This document shows positions 51,741-60,370 of a stretch of DNA of 64,000 nucleotides, in pieces. The notes under the pieces were generated by a model that ran no database searches, was not told where the DNA came from, and worked only from the letters and a program-made list of their open reading frames with translations. Position 1 is the first letter of the stretch. Every line of letters begins with the position of its first letter. The position numbers were made by a program, and so were the translations under genes. The stretch is from Terrihalobacillus insolitus (GTDB lineage: Bacteria > Bacillota > Bacilli > Bacillales > Amphibacillaceae), in assembly GCF_028416575.1 (NCBI RefSeq), contig NZ_JAMQKB010000007.1, positions 1 through 64,000 of the forward strand. The letters run 5' to 3'.

Positions 51741-53336
51741 TTAAAGTATATATTTCTTTAATAAATCCACATTATTAACTATGGCTTTACATAACTTATT
51801 AATAGAAACTTCCTCAGCCTTAACGGAAAGAATACCTAGAATGGCATTGATCATATTAGTGTCATTTATGTTTTCGATGTAAAATTCCCACGTCTCTTTA
51901 CGGATATAGAAAAAGCGATTTAATTGAATAAGTTTTTGTATTTTTTCATAATCTGTGTATTCCTGGAATTGATGTAATAAGTCATCATTATTTTTAATAA
52001 ATTTAGTAACAAAGTCTTTTAAATGGCTGATACCATGCTCAAGAGTCGGATGTATGGTATCTCCTTTTTTCCAAAGGATTAGATTGTTAAGGTCACTAAT
52101 AGTATTTTCCGAGGGTTCATTGATTTCTCTACTCACTTCCCCCTTCAGTCTTGAAAAAAGCTGACTAAAGGAATCATCATCACTGTCATCGTTATCTTGT
52201 TCATTTACTAACATAGGTTCTATTTCAACTTTGTGTCCCAATTTGGAGTGCAGAATATTTCCAACATCCTCATAGGACAATTCAGATTTCATTTTTTCTT
52301 GTAAACCAGCCGCTATTAACATGGTTTTTCCAAACTGTGAATAAACTGTCTCAGGAACATCGCTATGTGTCTCATTATATGTTAGAGGTATTTCACCATC
52401 CGCATAACTACCTTTCTCATCAGACCACCTCATCGATAAAACAGTCTCAGCAAAGTCCTTCGCATCAAAACAACAACCGTTTAAATTCAGCACACAAATT
52501 TCACAGGCTTTTTCGATACTGAACCCAAGATTAAAAAAGCCTCTTAGTGTGTTGTGGAATCCCATCATATTGACATCATATTGCCTAAAAAGATCAGTAT
52601 AATACGCATTGATCACATCTTGACTAAATTTTTCTCTTACTAAATTGCCCAAAGTAAAATCTTTTTTATGCATCGTTAATGACATAAAAGATCTTAGTGC
52701 AGTTCGGTCATCCTGGACAATATCTATGATTCTTTGGAGAAATTTTTCATTATTTGTTCGTTCCGTTAATTGAATCGGTTTTTTAAGAATCGTATTAGCC
52801 CAGTCAATTGCCTTTTTCATCTGGCCGATTGATACATCTCCTCGAACAACCGCGTGTTTTGGAAATCTGCTTTCTACAAGACATGCTATTGCAAGTATGT
52901 AGATATGATAGGGAAATCCCTGTGTTTTACCATCAAACACGTTTGCAGTACCAACTGGAATATGATGATTTTTCTCATCATAAAATACTTCTAAATTAAT
53001 CAATTCAGCTAAAATATCATCGCTGCCATCTTTTACGGTAATATCTTTACGGTAGGCTTCAATATTCCTAAATAGCCCAAATGATTCTGCAGAAAGCATA
53101 GTCTCGTAATCTCCGAAAACATGCCATCCTAAGTAGAAGTCTTTATATCCAAATTCCATCTCCTCTTCTGTCGGCCGATGAACATATTTCCAAGGAACCC
53201 TATAAGTTTCGTAGTCAACAGTACTATCCATGAACGGGTAAGCTTTTATTAATTCTAGGGATTCCTCGTAAACACTTTCCCATTCCTCTTTACCAATTTT
53301 ATTTGGTAAAATATCCATTAAAACATAAACGCCCAT
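51741..53336 (-). CDS. Uncharacterised 531-residue protein
   Basis: The protein opens MGVYVLMDILPNKIGKEEWE and has no signal peptide or membrane segment. It holds three paired Cys stretches (CEICVLNLNGCCFDAKDF near residue 285), an acidic low-complexity patch (QDNDDSDDDSFSQ near 388) and a helical C-terminus. Similar ~530-residue proteins exist in Bacillus genomes without function, as far as I recall. AAGGAGAAG precedes the ATG. The large size, lack of domains and location among repeats make it a candidate for an unrecognised accessory system. It is probably monocistronic. Confidence 0.6.
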   Translation of the reverse strand: MGVYVLMDILPNKIGKEEWESVYEESLELIKAYPFMDSTVDYETYRVPWKYVHRPTEEEMEFGYKDFYLGWHVFGDYETMLSAESFGLFRNIEAYRKDITVKDGSDDILAELINLEVFYDEKNHHIPVGTANVFDGKTQGFPYHIYILAIACLVESRFPKHAVVRGDVSIGQMKKAIDWANTILKKPIQLTERTNNEKFLQRIIDIVQDDRTALRSFMSLTMHKKDFTLGNLVREKFSQDVINAYYTDLFRQYDVNMMGFHNTLRGFFNLGFSIEKACEICVLNLNGCCFDAKDFAETVLSMRWSDEKGSYADGEIPLTYNETHSDVPETVYSQFGKTMLIAAGLQEKMKSELSYEDVGNILHSKLGHKVEIEPMLVNEQDNDDSDDDSFSQLFSRLKGEVSREINEPSENTISDLNNLILWKKGDTIHPTLEHGISHLKDFVTKFIKNNDDLLHQFQEYTDYEKIQKLIQLNRFFYIRKETWEFYIENINDTNMINAILGILSVKAEEVSINKLCKAIVNNVDLLKKYIL

Positions 53337-53815
53337 TTTCTTCTCCTTCCCTGCACGATAAATAGACTACTAAGATAATAGTTTTAGAGCTTTGTCATTT
53401 CTGTGCACGGTTTTTATATAAAGGCGAGGAAAATTAAATTACTTCGCCTTTTAAAAAGGTTGATGATTAAAGGTAAGTTCGTTTTAGTGACATGTATTTC
53501 TCGTAGGGGGTTACAATCATGATGATTGTTTATTATTCAAAGAAGTAGGAACCACTTTCAAGGTGTAGCATCTAATTAGTAGTAAAATTAATGTGAGGAC
53601 TGACGGAGGTGGTTTCTAGAATAGTATAGCATAAGCTCAAGGCTGAGCCTCTCAGGCAGGCAGTGTCCCCCTGAGGGCCATATGATATTTTGTAACCATG
53701 TATTTCTTATAGGAAGTTGACTAGTATTATAGAAGTTATTACTGTCTTTTAGGTAGAGATCAAACTACATAAATAAGATTTGTACTTGAGATCAGAAAGG
53801 TGCGGTTTAACGTGT
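53337..53815. other. Intergenic region with an Rpn-type promoter relic
   Basis: No gene is supported. The block TGTGAGGACTGACGGAGGT...AATAGTATAGCATA (53590-53632) closely resembles the region upstream of the Rpn gene (55121-55163). GCCTCTCAGG...CCTGAGGGCC near 53648-53680 can form a hairpin. Confidence 0.5.
53590..53632 (-). repeat. Copy of an Rpn-gene upstream region
   Basis: It matches 55121-55163 over TGTGAGGACTGAC(A/G)GAGGT and AATAGTATAGCATA. On the minus strand it contains TATGCTATACT, a -10-like box. No Rpn gene follows, so a second copy was probably lost here. Confidence 0.6.
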
Positions 53816-55102
53816 TTATTGTTTCGCACTGTCATCACTTTTAACTTTTAGGATTTTATCCATTGCTAGACCAGTGGATTCCACAACATCCTCCAATTTC
53901 ATTCCTCTTGCTAAAAGTTGGCGGGCAATATCCTCTTTAGCCTTTTGCTCTGACTCTTTAGCCTTTTGCTCTGACTCTTTAGCCTTTTGCTCTGACTCTT
54001 TAGCCTTTTGCTCTGACTCTTTAGCCTTTTGCTCTGACTCTTTAATCTTTTGTTCTGATTCTTTAGTTTTTTGTTCTGACTCTTTAATCTTTTGTTCTGA
54101 TTCTTTAGTTTTTTGTTCTGCCTCATTTATTTGTTGTTTCGCCTTTTTCATGGTTTGTTTAGCTTCGGTTGTCATTCGTTCAGCTTCTTTTCTCATTTCC
54201 GCAGCTTCCTGTCTTATGAGCTCATTTTCACGTTTAAAAGCCTCTTCATCCATAATTCGTTTTAAACGTGACTCATAAGCCAGATATTCTTCTTCCGTCA
54301 TACTTAATTCTTCCCAGTTTTTAAAGGCATCACGTAGAGATTCATCTTTCATTGAGATTTCCTCCAATTCCCGATAAATATCGTCATAAATCTTATCATT
54401 TCGGTGGTCCACCATACCTAACATTAAAAGCCATCTTGCTAGTACGTTATTCCATGGGTCTAGTTTATCATCTTTCCAATCTTTTATTAATTTTGACATT
54501 TCAATAAAATGAAATTCCATTACATTCGTTAATTTAAATCGTTCTTCATCCTCATACAAATGATAGGTTGTATGAAAACGCTCCGTTTGATCAAACAAAC
54601 TAAAATTGAGGATGTTAATGGCGATAACTGGCCGTAGCTGTTTATAGGGCATTTTCTTTCCTAATAGTCTTCTATATGTACCAGCCCAATAGTAGATCGA
54701 ACGTTTAATCATATCATATTTGTTCGTAAATTGAATTTCTACATCAATCCTCTCATCTTCATCGGTTACTACTAATAAATCTAATCTAGATTGTTTATCA
54801 TCGACATATTCTCCGCCAGCTTCTGTGTTTGTAAATGATATATCTTTAATACGATTCCGGCCTGTTGTCTGTAAAATTGCGTTCAAAAAAACAACAGTAA
54901 TATCTTTGTTCTTTTCGTTTCCAAAGAGCTGTTTGAAGGCATAATCTACTTTTAGATCCATTAACCGATCAAGTGGTATTCGTTTAAGTAATTTTGTTCT
55001 ATTGTTTCCAGTTGCTTTGGAGTAATCGTTACTTTGGTCTTCTTTTACGTAGTGAAGTGAGTATACTGGAGATGCTTCTTTAGCAAATGTGGTTTGTACC
55101 AT
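53816..55102 (-). CDS. Rpn-family (PD-(D/E)XK) nuclease with heptad-repeat tail
   Basis: Rpn proteins are DNA endonucleases first linked to recombination. This 428-residue protein opens its core with DLKVDYAFKQLFGNEKNKDI (near residue 50). It has SRLDLLVVTDEDERIDVEIQF (near 108-128), whose D...E-x-Q is the family form of the nuclease site, then SIYYWAGTYRRLL. The C-terminal third is a coiled coil of nine heptads of the type KESEQKA, encoded by near-identical 21-bp units. It ends with a short helix (QLLARGMKLEDVVESTGL). The heptad count could change by slippage. ATG follows AAGGATG. Confidence 0.88.
   Translation of the reverse strand: MVQTTFAKEASPVYSLHYVKEDQSNDYSKATGNNRTKLLKRIPLDRLMDLKVDYAFKQLFGNEKNKDITVVFLNAILQTTGRNRIKDISFTNTEAGGEYVDDKQSRLDLLVVTDEDERIDVEIQFTNKYDMIKRSIYYWAGTYRRLLGKKMPYKQLRPVIAINILNFSLFDQTERFHTTYHLYEDEERFKLTNVMEFHFIEMSKLIKDWKDDKLDPWNNVLARWLLMLGMVDHRNDKIYDDIYRELEEISMKDESLRDAFKNWEELSMTEEEYLAYESRLKRIMDEEAFKRENELIRQEAAEMRKEAERMTTEAKQTMKKAKQQINEAEQKTKESEQKIKESEQKTKESEQKIKESEQKAKESEQKAKESEQKAKESEQKAKESEQKAKEDIARQLLARGMKLEDVVESTGLAMDKILKVKSDDSAKQ
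53937..54125. repeat. 21-bp tandem repeats inside the Rpn gene
   Basis: The unit TTTAGCCTTTTGCTCTGACTC repeats, about five units nearly identical and four more diverged (AATC/AGTT variants). Because 21 is divisible by three, gain or loss of units keeps the frame. Confidence 0.85.
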
Positions 55103-55120
55103 TATAACACATCCTTTTTT

Positions 55121-55163
55121 ATATGTGAGGACTGACAGAGGTAAGTATCTAAAAATAGTATAG
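55121..55163 (-). promoter_or_regulatory. Promoter and leader region of the Rpn gene
   Basis: On the minus strand TATGCTATACT lies about 45 bases upstream of the ATG and can serve as the -10. The following CCTCTGTCAGTCCTCACAT recurs at 53590-53632. Confidence 0.5.
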
Positions 55164-55413
55164 CATATATTCGCGCAACAAACAAGTGTTCTGATAAAAA
55201 TGAAACATAAAAGGGCCTGACCTTTTGGGTTGTGAATGATCCTAGGTAATGTTGATGAATTCCTACCAAACCCTACTTAGGATTGTACTCAAATGAGGTT
55301 GGGTTTGGGTAATGCGGCTATTTTCATGCAGTTGCCAAAATCACACATCCTGCAAAACAGGGATATTATGAGAGGAATTTAGGTGAAAGTCCCAGGAAAG
55401 TGGAATAAAAGCC

Positions 55414-55650
55414 TCAAGAAAGATTAAACTTCTTTTCCAACCGATCAAACCGTATATCAACACGTTCAAAACCAGTATCCATCCGATCTTCCAGTACTGT
55501 TTTCAAGTTATCCATCCGATCTTCCAGTACTGTTTTCAAGTTATCCATGCGATTTTCCAATTCTGTTTTCATGTTATCCATTTTACCATCAATATGTTCT
55601 GAATGAAGTTTCAACGCATGTAAAATTTGCTTTAATTCAGACTGCTCCAT
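55414..55650 (-). CDS. Small coiled-coil protein with internal repeats
   Basis: The 78-residue product is a single charged coiled coil with repeats (MDNLKTVLEDR twice, preceded by MDNMKTELENR) and an end FERVDIRFDRLEKKFNLS. DNA units of 33 bases repeat here. AGGAGG precedes the ATG, in AATAAGGAGGTGAAATAAATG. Similar short proteins are found beside phage or transposon genes, but I can assign no role. It is read in the same direction as the Rpn gene and 300 bases upstream of it. Confidence 0.6.
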   Translation of the reverse strand: MEQSELKQILHALKLHSEHIDGKMDNMKTELENRMDNLKTVLEDRMDNLKTVLEDRMDTGFERVDIRFDRLEKKFNLS

Positions 55651-55776
55651 TTATTTCACCTCCTTATTATCCATATTATAAATGGTATTTATATTTTTGG
55701 AAAGGATAGCTGTTAAGTCTAACTTGTCGTAATACACGAGTTTTATTAATAATTTCACATTAAAAAAAGCTTTTTT

Positions 55777-55872
55777 GTGGTAGCTTATGTTTATTTAATA
55801 TTATTATGGGTATTTCTTTTTAAGGGGGTTAATTAAGAACACATTTTTATAAATAGCGCATTCTCTGTTAAA
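55777..55872 (+). repeat. Duplicated ~95-bp block, copy 2
   Basis: This is the second copy of 51597-51692. It leads directly into a right end of the MITE-like family (TCAACTTTTTGAACAAGCACTT, 55877-55898), as if a recombination joined them. Confidence 0.75.
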
Positions 55873-55945
55873 TTTGTCAACTTTTTGAACAAGCACTTAT
55901 ATTAAAAAACACAAATTTACAAAAAAAGGAAGGTAATAAGACAAA

Positions 55946-56371
55946 ATGAAAACAATAGTAAAATGGACAGATCAGATGGCTTTCTCGGGTTTGACTCCAT
56001 CTGGACATGAAATAAAAATAGATGCAGCAGAATCAGTTGGAGGCCAGAATAGTGGCGCAAGGCCCACAGAATTACTTATGCAGGCGGTTGCCGGCTGTAC
56101 AGGGATTGATATTATTTCGATTTTGAAAAAAATGCGTTTAGAACCTGTTTCATTTCATATGGAATTGGAAGAAGAAAGAGCTGAAGATCATCCTAAACGA
56201 TTTACAAACATAAATATTCATTATGCTTTAGAAGGTGAACTACCAGAAGACAAAGTTATTCGAGCAATTAAATTGTCAAAAGATAAATATTGTTCGGTAT
56301 CTCATACATTGAATGCAACGATTGAAGTAAGTTACTCTATAAATGGTTCAAAAGGAGAAAAGACAATTTAG
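55946..56371 (+). CDS. OsmC-family peroxiredoxin-like protein
   Basis: This 141-residue protein reduces organic peroxides by family. It has the two redox Cys positions: AVAGCTGIDIISILKKM (near residue 50) and KDKYCSVSHTL (near 115). GGQNSGARPTELLMQA is also typical. It resembles the YhfA branch. AAGGAAGG precedes the ATG. It is monocistronic, next to a repeat array. Confidence 0.9.
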   Translation: MKTIVKWTDQMAFSGLTPSGHEIKIDAAESVGGQNSGARPTELLMQAVAGCTGIDIISILKKMRLEPVSFHMELEEERAEDHPKRFTNINIHYALEGELPEDKVIRAIKLSKDKYCSVSHTLNATIEVSYSINGSKGEKTI

Positions 56372-56395
56372 TCCTATTAAAATATTGTGGTGAAA

Positions 56396-56983
56396 GCTTG
56401 TTAGAAGCGAGCAGATGGGAATGGACGGTGCGCTTGACTGGTTTTTGGCCTCGAAAGTGTCTTCATAGCCCAGATGAGGACGCGCTTGACTGGTTTTTGG
56501 CCTCGAAAGTGTCTTCATAGCCCAGATGAGGACGCGCTTGACTGGTTTTCGGCTCCGAAAGTGTCTTCATAGCCCAGATGAGGACGCGCTTGACTGGTTT
56601 TCGGCTCCGAAAGTGTCTTCATAGCCCAGATGAGGACGCGCTTGACTGGTTTTTGGCCTCGAAAGTGTCTTCATAGCCCAGATGAGGACGCGCTTGACTG
56701 GTTTTTGGCCTCGAAAGTGTCTTCATAGCCCAGATGAGGACGCGCTTGACTGGTTTTGGCCTCGAAAGTGTCTTCATAGCCCAGATGAGGACGCGCTTGA
56801 CTGGTTTTTGGCCTCGAAAGTGTCTTCATAGCCCAGATGAGGACGCGTTTATCAGGTTTTTGGCCCCGAAAGCGTCCTAATAGCCCAGATGAGGACGCGT
56901 TTGCCAGATTTTAAGCACCGAAAGTGTCTTCAAAACCCTGATGCGCAGCTTATCATTTGGCACTTTTTAAACAACCTCTTAAA
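56396..56983 (-). repeat. MITE-like remnant enclosing a tandem array, copy G
   Basis: At 56398-56420 the sequence resembles the inverted CTTGCTTCTAA landmark (TTAGAAGCGAGCAG). At 56941-56983 it has ATGCGCAGCTTATCATTTGG and a left terminal repeat in reverse (CACTTTTTAAACAACCTCTT). Between these lies the 52-bp array. The remnant suggests that the array arose or was captured inside a member of the element family. Confidence 0.55.
56427..56947. repeat. Ten tandem 52-bp hairpin units
   Basis: The unit starts near CGCTTGACTGGTTTTTGGCC and continues with TCGAAAGTGTCTTCATAGCC, then CAGATGAGGACG. The period is exactly 52 (51 once, by one T less): starts at 56431, 56483, 56535, 56587, 56639, 56691, 56743, 56794, 56846 and 56898. 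GTGTCTTCAT...ATGAGGACGC can fold around AGCCCAG. In unit 9 the sequence changes to GCGTCCTAAT, which keeps most pairs. Some units also have TTTCGGCTCCGAAA. No spacers differ, so it is not CRISPR. Confidence 0.9.
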
Positions 56984-57058
56984 TTAATTTTTTTAAAAAC
57001 ACATAAAATTCACCTAATAGCTAAAGTTAATAAAAATTACTTTTCGGTGGTGGATTTT

Positions 57059-57520
57059 ATGCTTAATCAAGTTTTGCTTTGGATTGGTCTCATTGCTCCA
57101 TGGTTTACTTTGTTTTTTATGAAAACAGACAGTATAAAGCGTTATATGCCAGTCTCCGTCTTTGTCTCGCTATTACTAACCATTATTTATGAAATCGCTT
57201 ATACCTTTGAATGGTGGACATTGAAAGTGTACATTGTGCCATGGGGTTTTATAACGAATGTAACGTTTGTATACGGTATTTTTTTAATTGGGACTATTTG
57301 GATATTTCATTTTACTTATCGTAATTTTAAGGTTTATCTGATAACCAATAGCATTGTTGATGCAATATTCGCTTTTGGTTTTCTTCAATTAACAGAGTGG
57401 TTGGGAGTAGATGAGTTTGTGAATTTGCCATTATGGGGTGCATATTTAATCATGCTTTCACTTGCCTTTATCATCTACTTTTACCAACGTTGGCAGGAAG
57501 GTATTTTTAGGACTAACTAA
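57059..57520 (+). CDS. Small multi-pass membrane protein, unknown
   Basis: The frame is open from 56957, but the ATG at 57059 follows GGTGGTGG and starts a natural membrane segment, giving 153 residues. About five hydrophobic segments are seen (LNQVLLWIGLIAPWFTLFFM, YMPVSVFVSLLLTIIYEIAY, FITNVTFVYGIFLIGTIWIF, SIVDAIFAFGFLQ, LPLWGAYLIMLSLAFIIYFY). Such proteins occur in sporulating Bacilli with no known role. The upstream codons come from the repeat remnant. Confidence 0.6.
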   Translation: MLNQVLLWIGLIAPWFTLFFMKTDSIKRYMPVSVFVSLLLTIIYEIAYTFEWWTLKVYIVPWGFITNVTFVYGIFLIGTIWIFHFTYRNFKVYLITNSIVDAIFAFGFLQLTEWLGVDEFVNLPLWGAYLIMLSLAFIIYFYQRWQEGIFRTN

Positions 57521-57650
57521 CGCTAGGATTAAAAAATCATTGCTCCAATGCCCAAACATGATCGAAAACCATGCGAACGGGTACTCATCAGAGCGATAGA
57601 TGACCAAAAAGGAGGCCAGAACCAGTAAAGAAAACCGGCCTTATCTAGGA

Positions 57651-58721
57651 CTATGTTAATGAAATGTTATATTTATCAATTAAATCTTTAAACGCAGGTC
57701 TCTCGTTTCCGTCTCGGCCTACAACGTGAGTAGCGGTTACGAATGAGTTCAAAACAGCTTCTTCGGTAGCTTCTCCAACTGCTCGAAATGCTAAATCCAT
57801 ATCTTCCTCATGGAGCATGGAAACGGATAGACATTGATTCGGCTTATCATGAGGGATTTTTGTAGCCGTTGAAAAGCCAATGGCAATTTCACCACTACCA
57901 TTTGTCATTATGGAACCAGTACGGGATAAACCAGTTACCGTCCGTTTTAAAATGCGGTTTAGCTGTCGCTCTGAAACGGGAAGGTCTGTTGCAACGATCA
58001 TCATAATAGAGCCTTTATCTTTTGCTTCATCTGTTTCGAGGATCGCGTCTTTTACCTCATGTCCGACAGCCTTTCCATTGATATTTAGGTCACTTAAGAT
58101 CCCGAAATTTGACAGTACTAAAACCCCCATCGTATATGTGCCATGTTCCATCTTCAAGCGTCTGGATGCGGTGCCAATTCCACCTTTTAATGAATAGCAA
58201 AGCATTCCTGTACCTGCCCCAATCGTTCCTTCTTTACATTCAATTGAAGTATTTTTGAGCGCTCGCAGAACATGTTCCTTTTTTATATGGTTCCCTCTTA
58301 TGTCGTTTAGTAGCATGTCATTACATTCGCCTACAATTGGATTAACGGTGCCAGTTGTTATGCCAATCTCAGGATTATGTTCTAACATGTAGCCAATCAA
58401 TGCATCCGCAGCTATTCCGACACTTAACGTATTTGTTAAAATTATTGGAGTCTCTAATGTGCCTAATTCTTGCATTTGAATGGTTCCGATTGTTTTTCCG
58501 AATCCATTAATGACGTGGCTTGAAGCAATTAGTTTTTCTTTGAATAAATTTCCTTGATGAGGTAGGATGGCTGTTACACCTGTCTGGATCCCTTTCTCTT
58601 TGTCGCTAAGTGTCACATGCCCCACCGTAACGCCTTCTACATCTGTTATAGCGTTGTATTGTCCCGTATCTAATCGTCCAATTTTCACTCCATAATCTCT
58701 GATTCGTTTTTGAATATCCAT
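57651..58721 (-). CDS. P1-family (DmpA-type) self-processing aminopeptidase
   Basis: DmpA-like enzymes are Ntn-type hydrolases that cut themselves before an internal Ser. This 356-residue protein opens RIRDYGVKIGRLDTGQYNAITDVEGVTVGHVT and has GTGMLCYSLKGGIGTASRRL and MGVLVLSNFG. The likely cleavage site is Gly-Ser in DKGSIMMIVATDLPVSERQL (near residue 235), where the family has GSIIVVVATDAPL. The later RTGSIMTNGSGEIAIGFSTA is conserved. The substrate (beta-aminopeptides or D-amino acid peptides) is not clear. It is monocistronic and cytosolic. Confidence 0.9.
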   Translation of the reverse strand: MDIQKRIRDYGVKIGRLDTGQYNAITDVEGVTVGHVTLSDKEKGIQTGVTAILPHQGNLFKEKLIASSHVINGFGKTIGTIQMQELGTLETPIILTNTLSVGIAADALIGYMLEHNPEIGITTGTVNPIVGECNDMLLNDIRGNHIKKEHVLRALKNTSIECKEGTIGAGTGMLCYSLKGGIGTASRRLKMEHGTYTMGVLVLSNFGILSDLNINGKAVGHEVKDAILETDEAKDKGSIMMIVATDLPVSERQLNRILKRTVTGLSRTGSIMTNGSGEIAIGFSTATKIPHDKPNQCLSVSMLHEEDMDLAFRAVGEATEEAVLNSFVTATHVVGRDGNERPAFKDLIDKYNISLT

Positions 58722-59019
58722 AAAAACACCTTTCTTCCTCGATTATTTCATCAGTGAATTGAATTGTATCTTACATTGTACCACTGAAAGTCGAAAATGG
58801 GGTTTATAAAAAAGGTAGTTTTCGGCTGGTGTAAAACAGTACTAAGTTGTAGGGAATCTCATTCTCTAGACCGTGTTTTATTCGGACTGCTTTCGTGTAA
58901 AATTTTGATAGTTCTTATTCAAAGTTTGTGTTACAATCCCGATCTAGTGTGAACTTACTTATGTACGATTATTAAAACTCACAAGAAACTTGTTATAACA
59001 GCACAAAGGAGGGGAGCTT

Positions 59020-60258
59020 TTGAGCCGATTTAGAGACTATCACATGAATATAAAAATAAGGATCGTCCAGATTTTCTTTTCTGATTTGGTTGCTGGGGCC
59101 ATTTTTCCATTTATGGCTATCTATTTTTCGGAATATTATGGATCAAAATTAACAGGAATCCTATTGCTTGTTAACGTTATCATTGGGCTTGTCGTCGGAC
59201 TATATGGTGGGTATTATGCAGACAGAACGGGCAGAAAGAAATTAATGGTTATTGCTGGGATTATACGAATGGTTGCTTTTATTATTATGGCACTTGCTAA
59301 TTCACCGATACTCACTTCTCCAGGATTAACCTTTTTAATGGCATTGTTAGTAGGTGTATCACTTGGTTTAGACGGGCCAGCAGCAGATGCAATGGTGATC
59401 GATATCACCAAGCCGTCAGAACGTAAAGGAGTATATTCCTTGATCTATTGGAGCTTTAATTTAGCTTTTGCAGTTGGAGGCATTATAGGTGCCTTGACAT
59501 TTGAAAACTACCTATTTGAACTGTTACTTATACTTTCATTTACTAGTTTTCTAGCAAATATTTTAGTAATCATTTTCATCGAAGAAACATTAATGAAAAA
59601 AGAAACGATGAAACAAAAAAGCGTGATTTTCAACATGTTAAAAAGTTACAAAGAAGTTGCGGGGGACAAACTATTTATTTATTTTGTACTGGCGGGATTG
59701 TTCATTCAATCGATTGAAAATCAAATGGAAAATTATATCGGGATTCGATTAAACCAAGAAATGCCAACACAATCTCTTTTCTTTTTTGACGTATCAGGTG
59801 TAGAGATGTTAGGTTTTTTGAAATCTGAAAACACCATTATTGTTGTTCTGCTAACCGTATTAATCACACGGTGGGTATCCAAACTAAAGGAAGAACGTGC
59901 TTTTCTATCATCCATTTTTGTGTTTACCATCGGTTATGTAGCGATTAGCTATGTGAATAATGTGTGGTTATTATTTATTTTTATGGCAATCGCCACTGTT
60001 GGAGAGTTAATGAGAGTACCTATACAACAGGACTTTTTGGCAAGTATTCCAACGGATGATAAAAGAAGTTCCTATATGGCTGTCTACGGCATGGTTTTTT
60101 ACGGATCGATGATGTTAAGCTCCATTTTTGTCTCACTAGGAGCTATATTTAATAATGAGACAATGTCAGTTCTTATACTAATTTCTGGTATGATCGGCAT
60201 GATTATGATCAAAAGGATATTACCCGATTTGAAAAAAAGAAGGCAGTTACAATCATAA
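59020..60258 (+). CDS. MFS transporter (drug or metabolite efflux type)
   Basis: This 412-residue protein has about 12 membrane segments and the MFS motif A in GGYYADRTGRKKLMVIAGI (near residue 68). The TTG start follows AAAGGAGGGG. There is no regulator beside it. The sequence resembles YfmO/YttB-type exporters in general shape, but the substrate cannot be inferred. Confidence 0.87.
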   Translation: MSRFRDYHMNIKIRIVQIFFSDLVAGAIFPFMAIYFSEYYGSKLTGILLLVNVIIGLVVGLYGGYYADRTGRKKLMVIAGIIRMVAFIIMALANSPILTSPGLTFLMALLVGVSLGLDGPAADAMVIDITKPSERKGVYSLIYWSFNLAFAVGGIIGALTFENYLFELLLILSFTSFLANILVIIFIEETLMKKETMKQKSVIFNMLKSYKEVAGDKLFIYFVLAGLFIQSIENQMENYIGIRLNQEMPTQSLFFFDVSGVEMLGFLKSENTIIVVLLTVLITRWVSKLKEERAFLSSIFVFTIGYVAISYVNNVWLLFIFMAIATVGELMRVPIQQDFLASIPTDDKRSSYMAVYGMVFYGSMMLSSIFVSLGAIFNNETMSVLILISGMIGMIMIKRILPDLKKRRQLQS

Positions 60259-60370
60259 TAATTACAGCTTGAAGCCAATGTTACGGCATACGATTTTAAA
60301 ATCGGTAATATTTTCAAGGGAATCTACAAATACTAATCATATTGTACTAAGTCTTAAGGAGGTATTTGTA

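Noticed and set aside
53874-54278. 134-codon plus-strand frame with SLAFCSD repeats
   Set aside because: It is the antisense shadow of the 21-bp repeats in the Rpn gene, which has clear nuclease motifs on the minus strand.
56427-56947. CRISPR array
   Set aside because: The whole 52-base period is repeated, with no variable spacers, and no cas genes are near.
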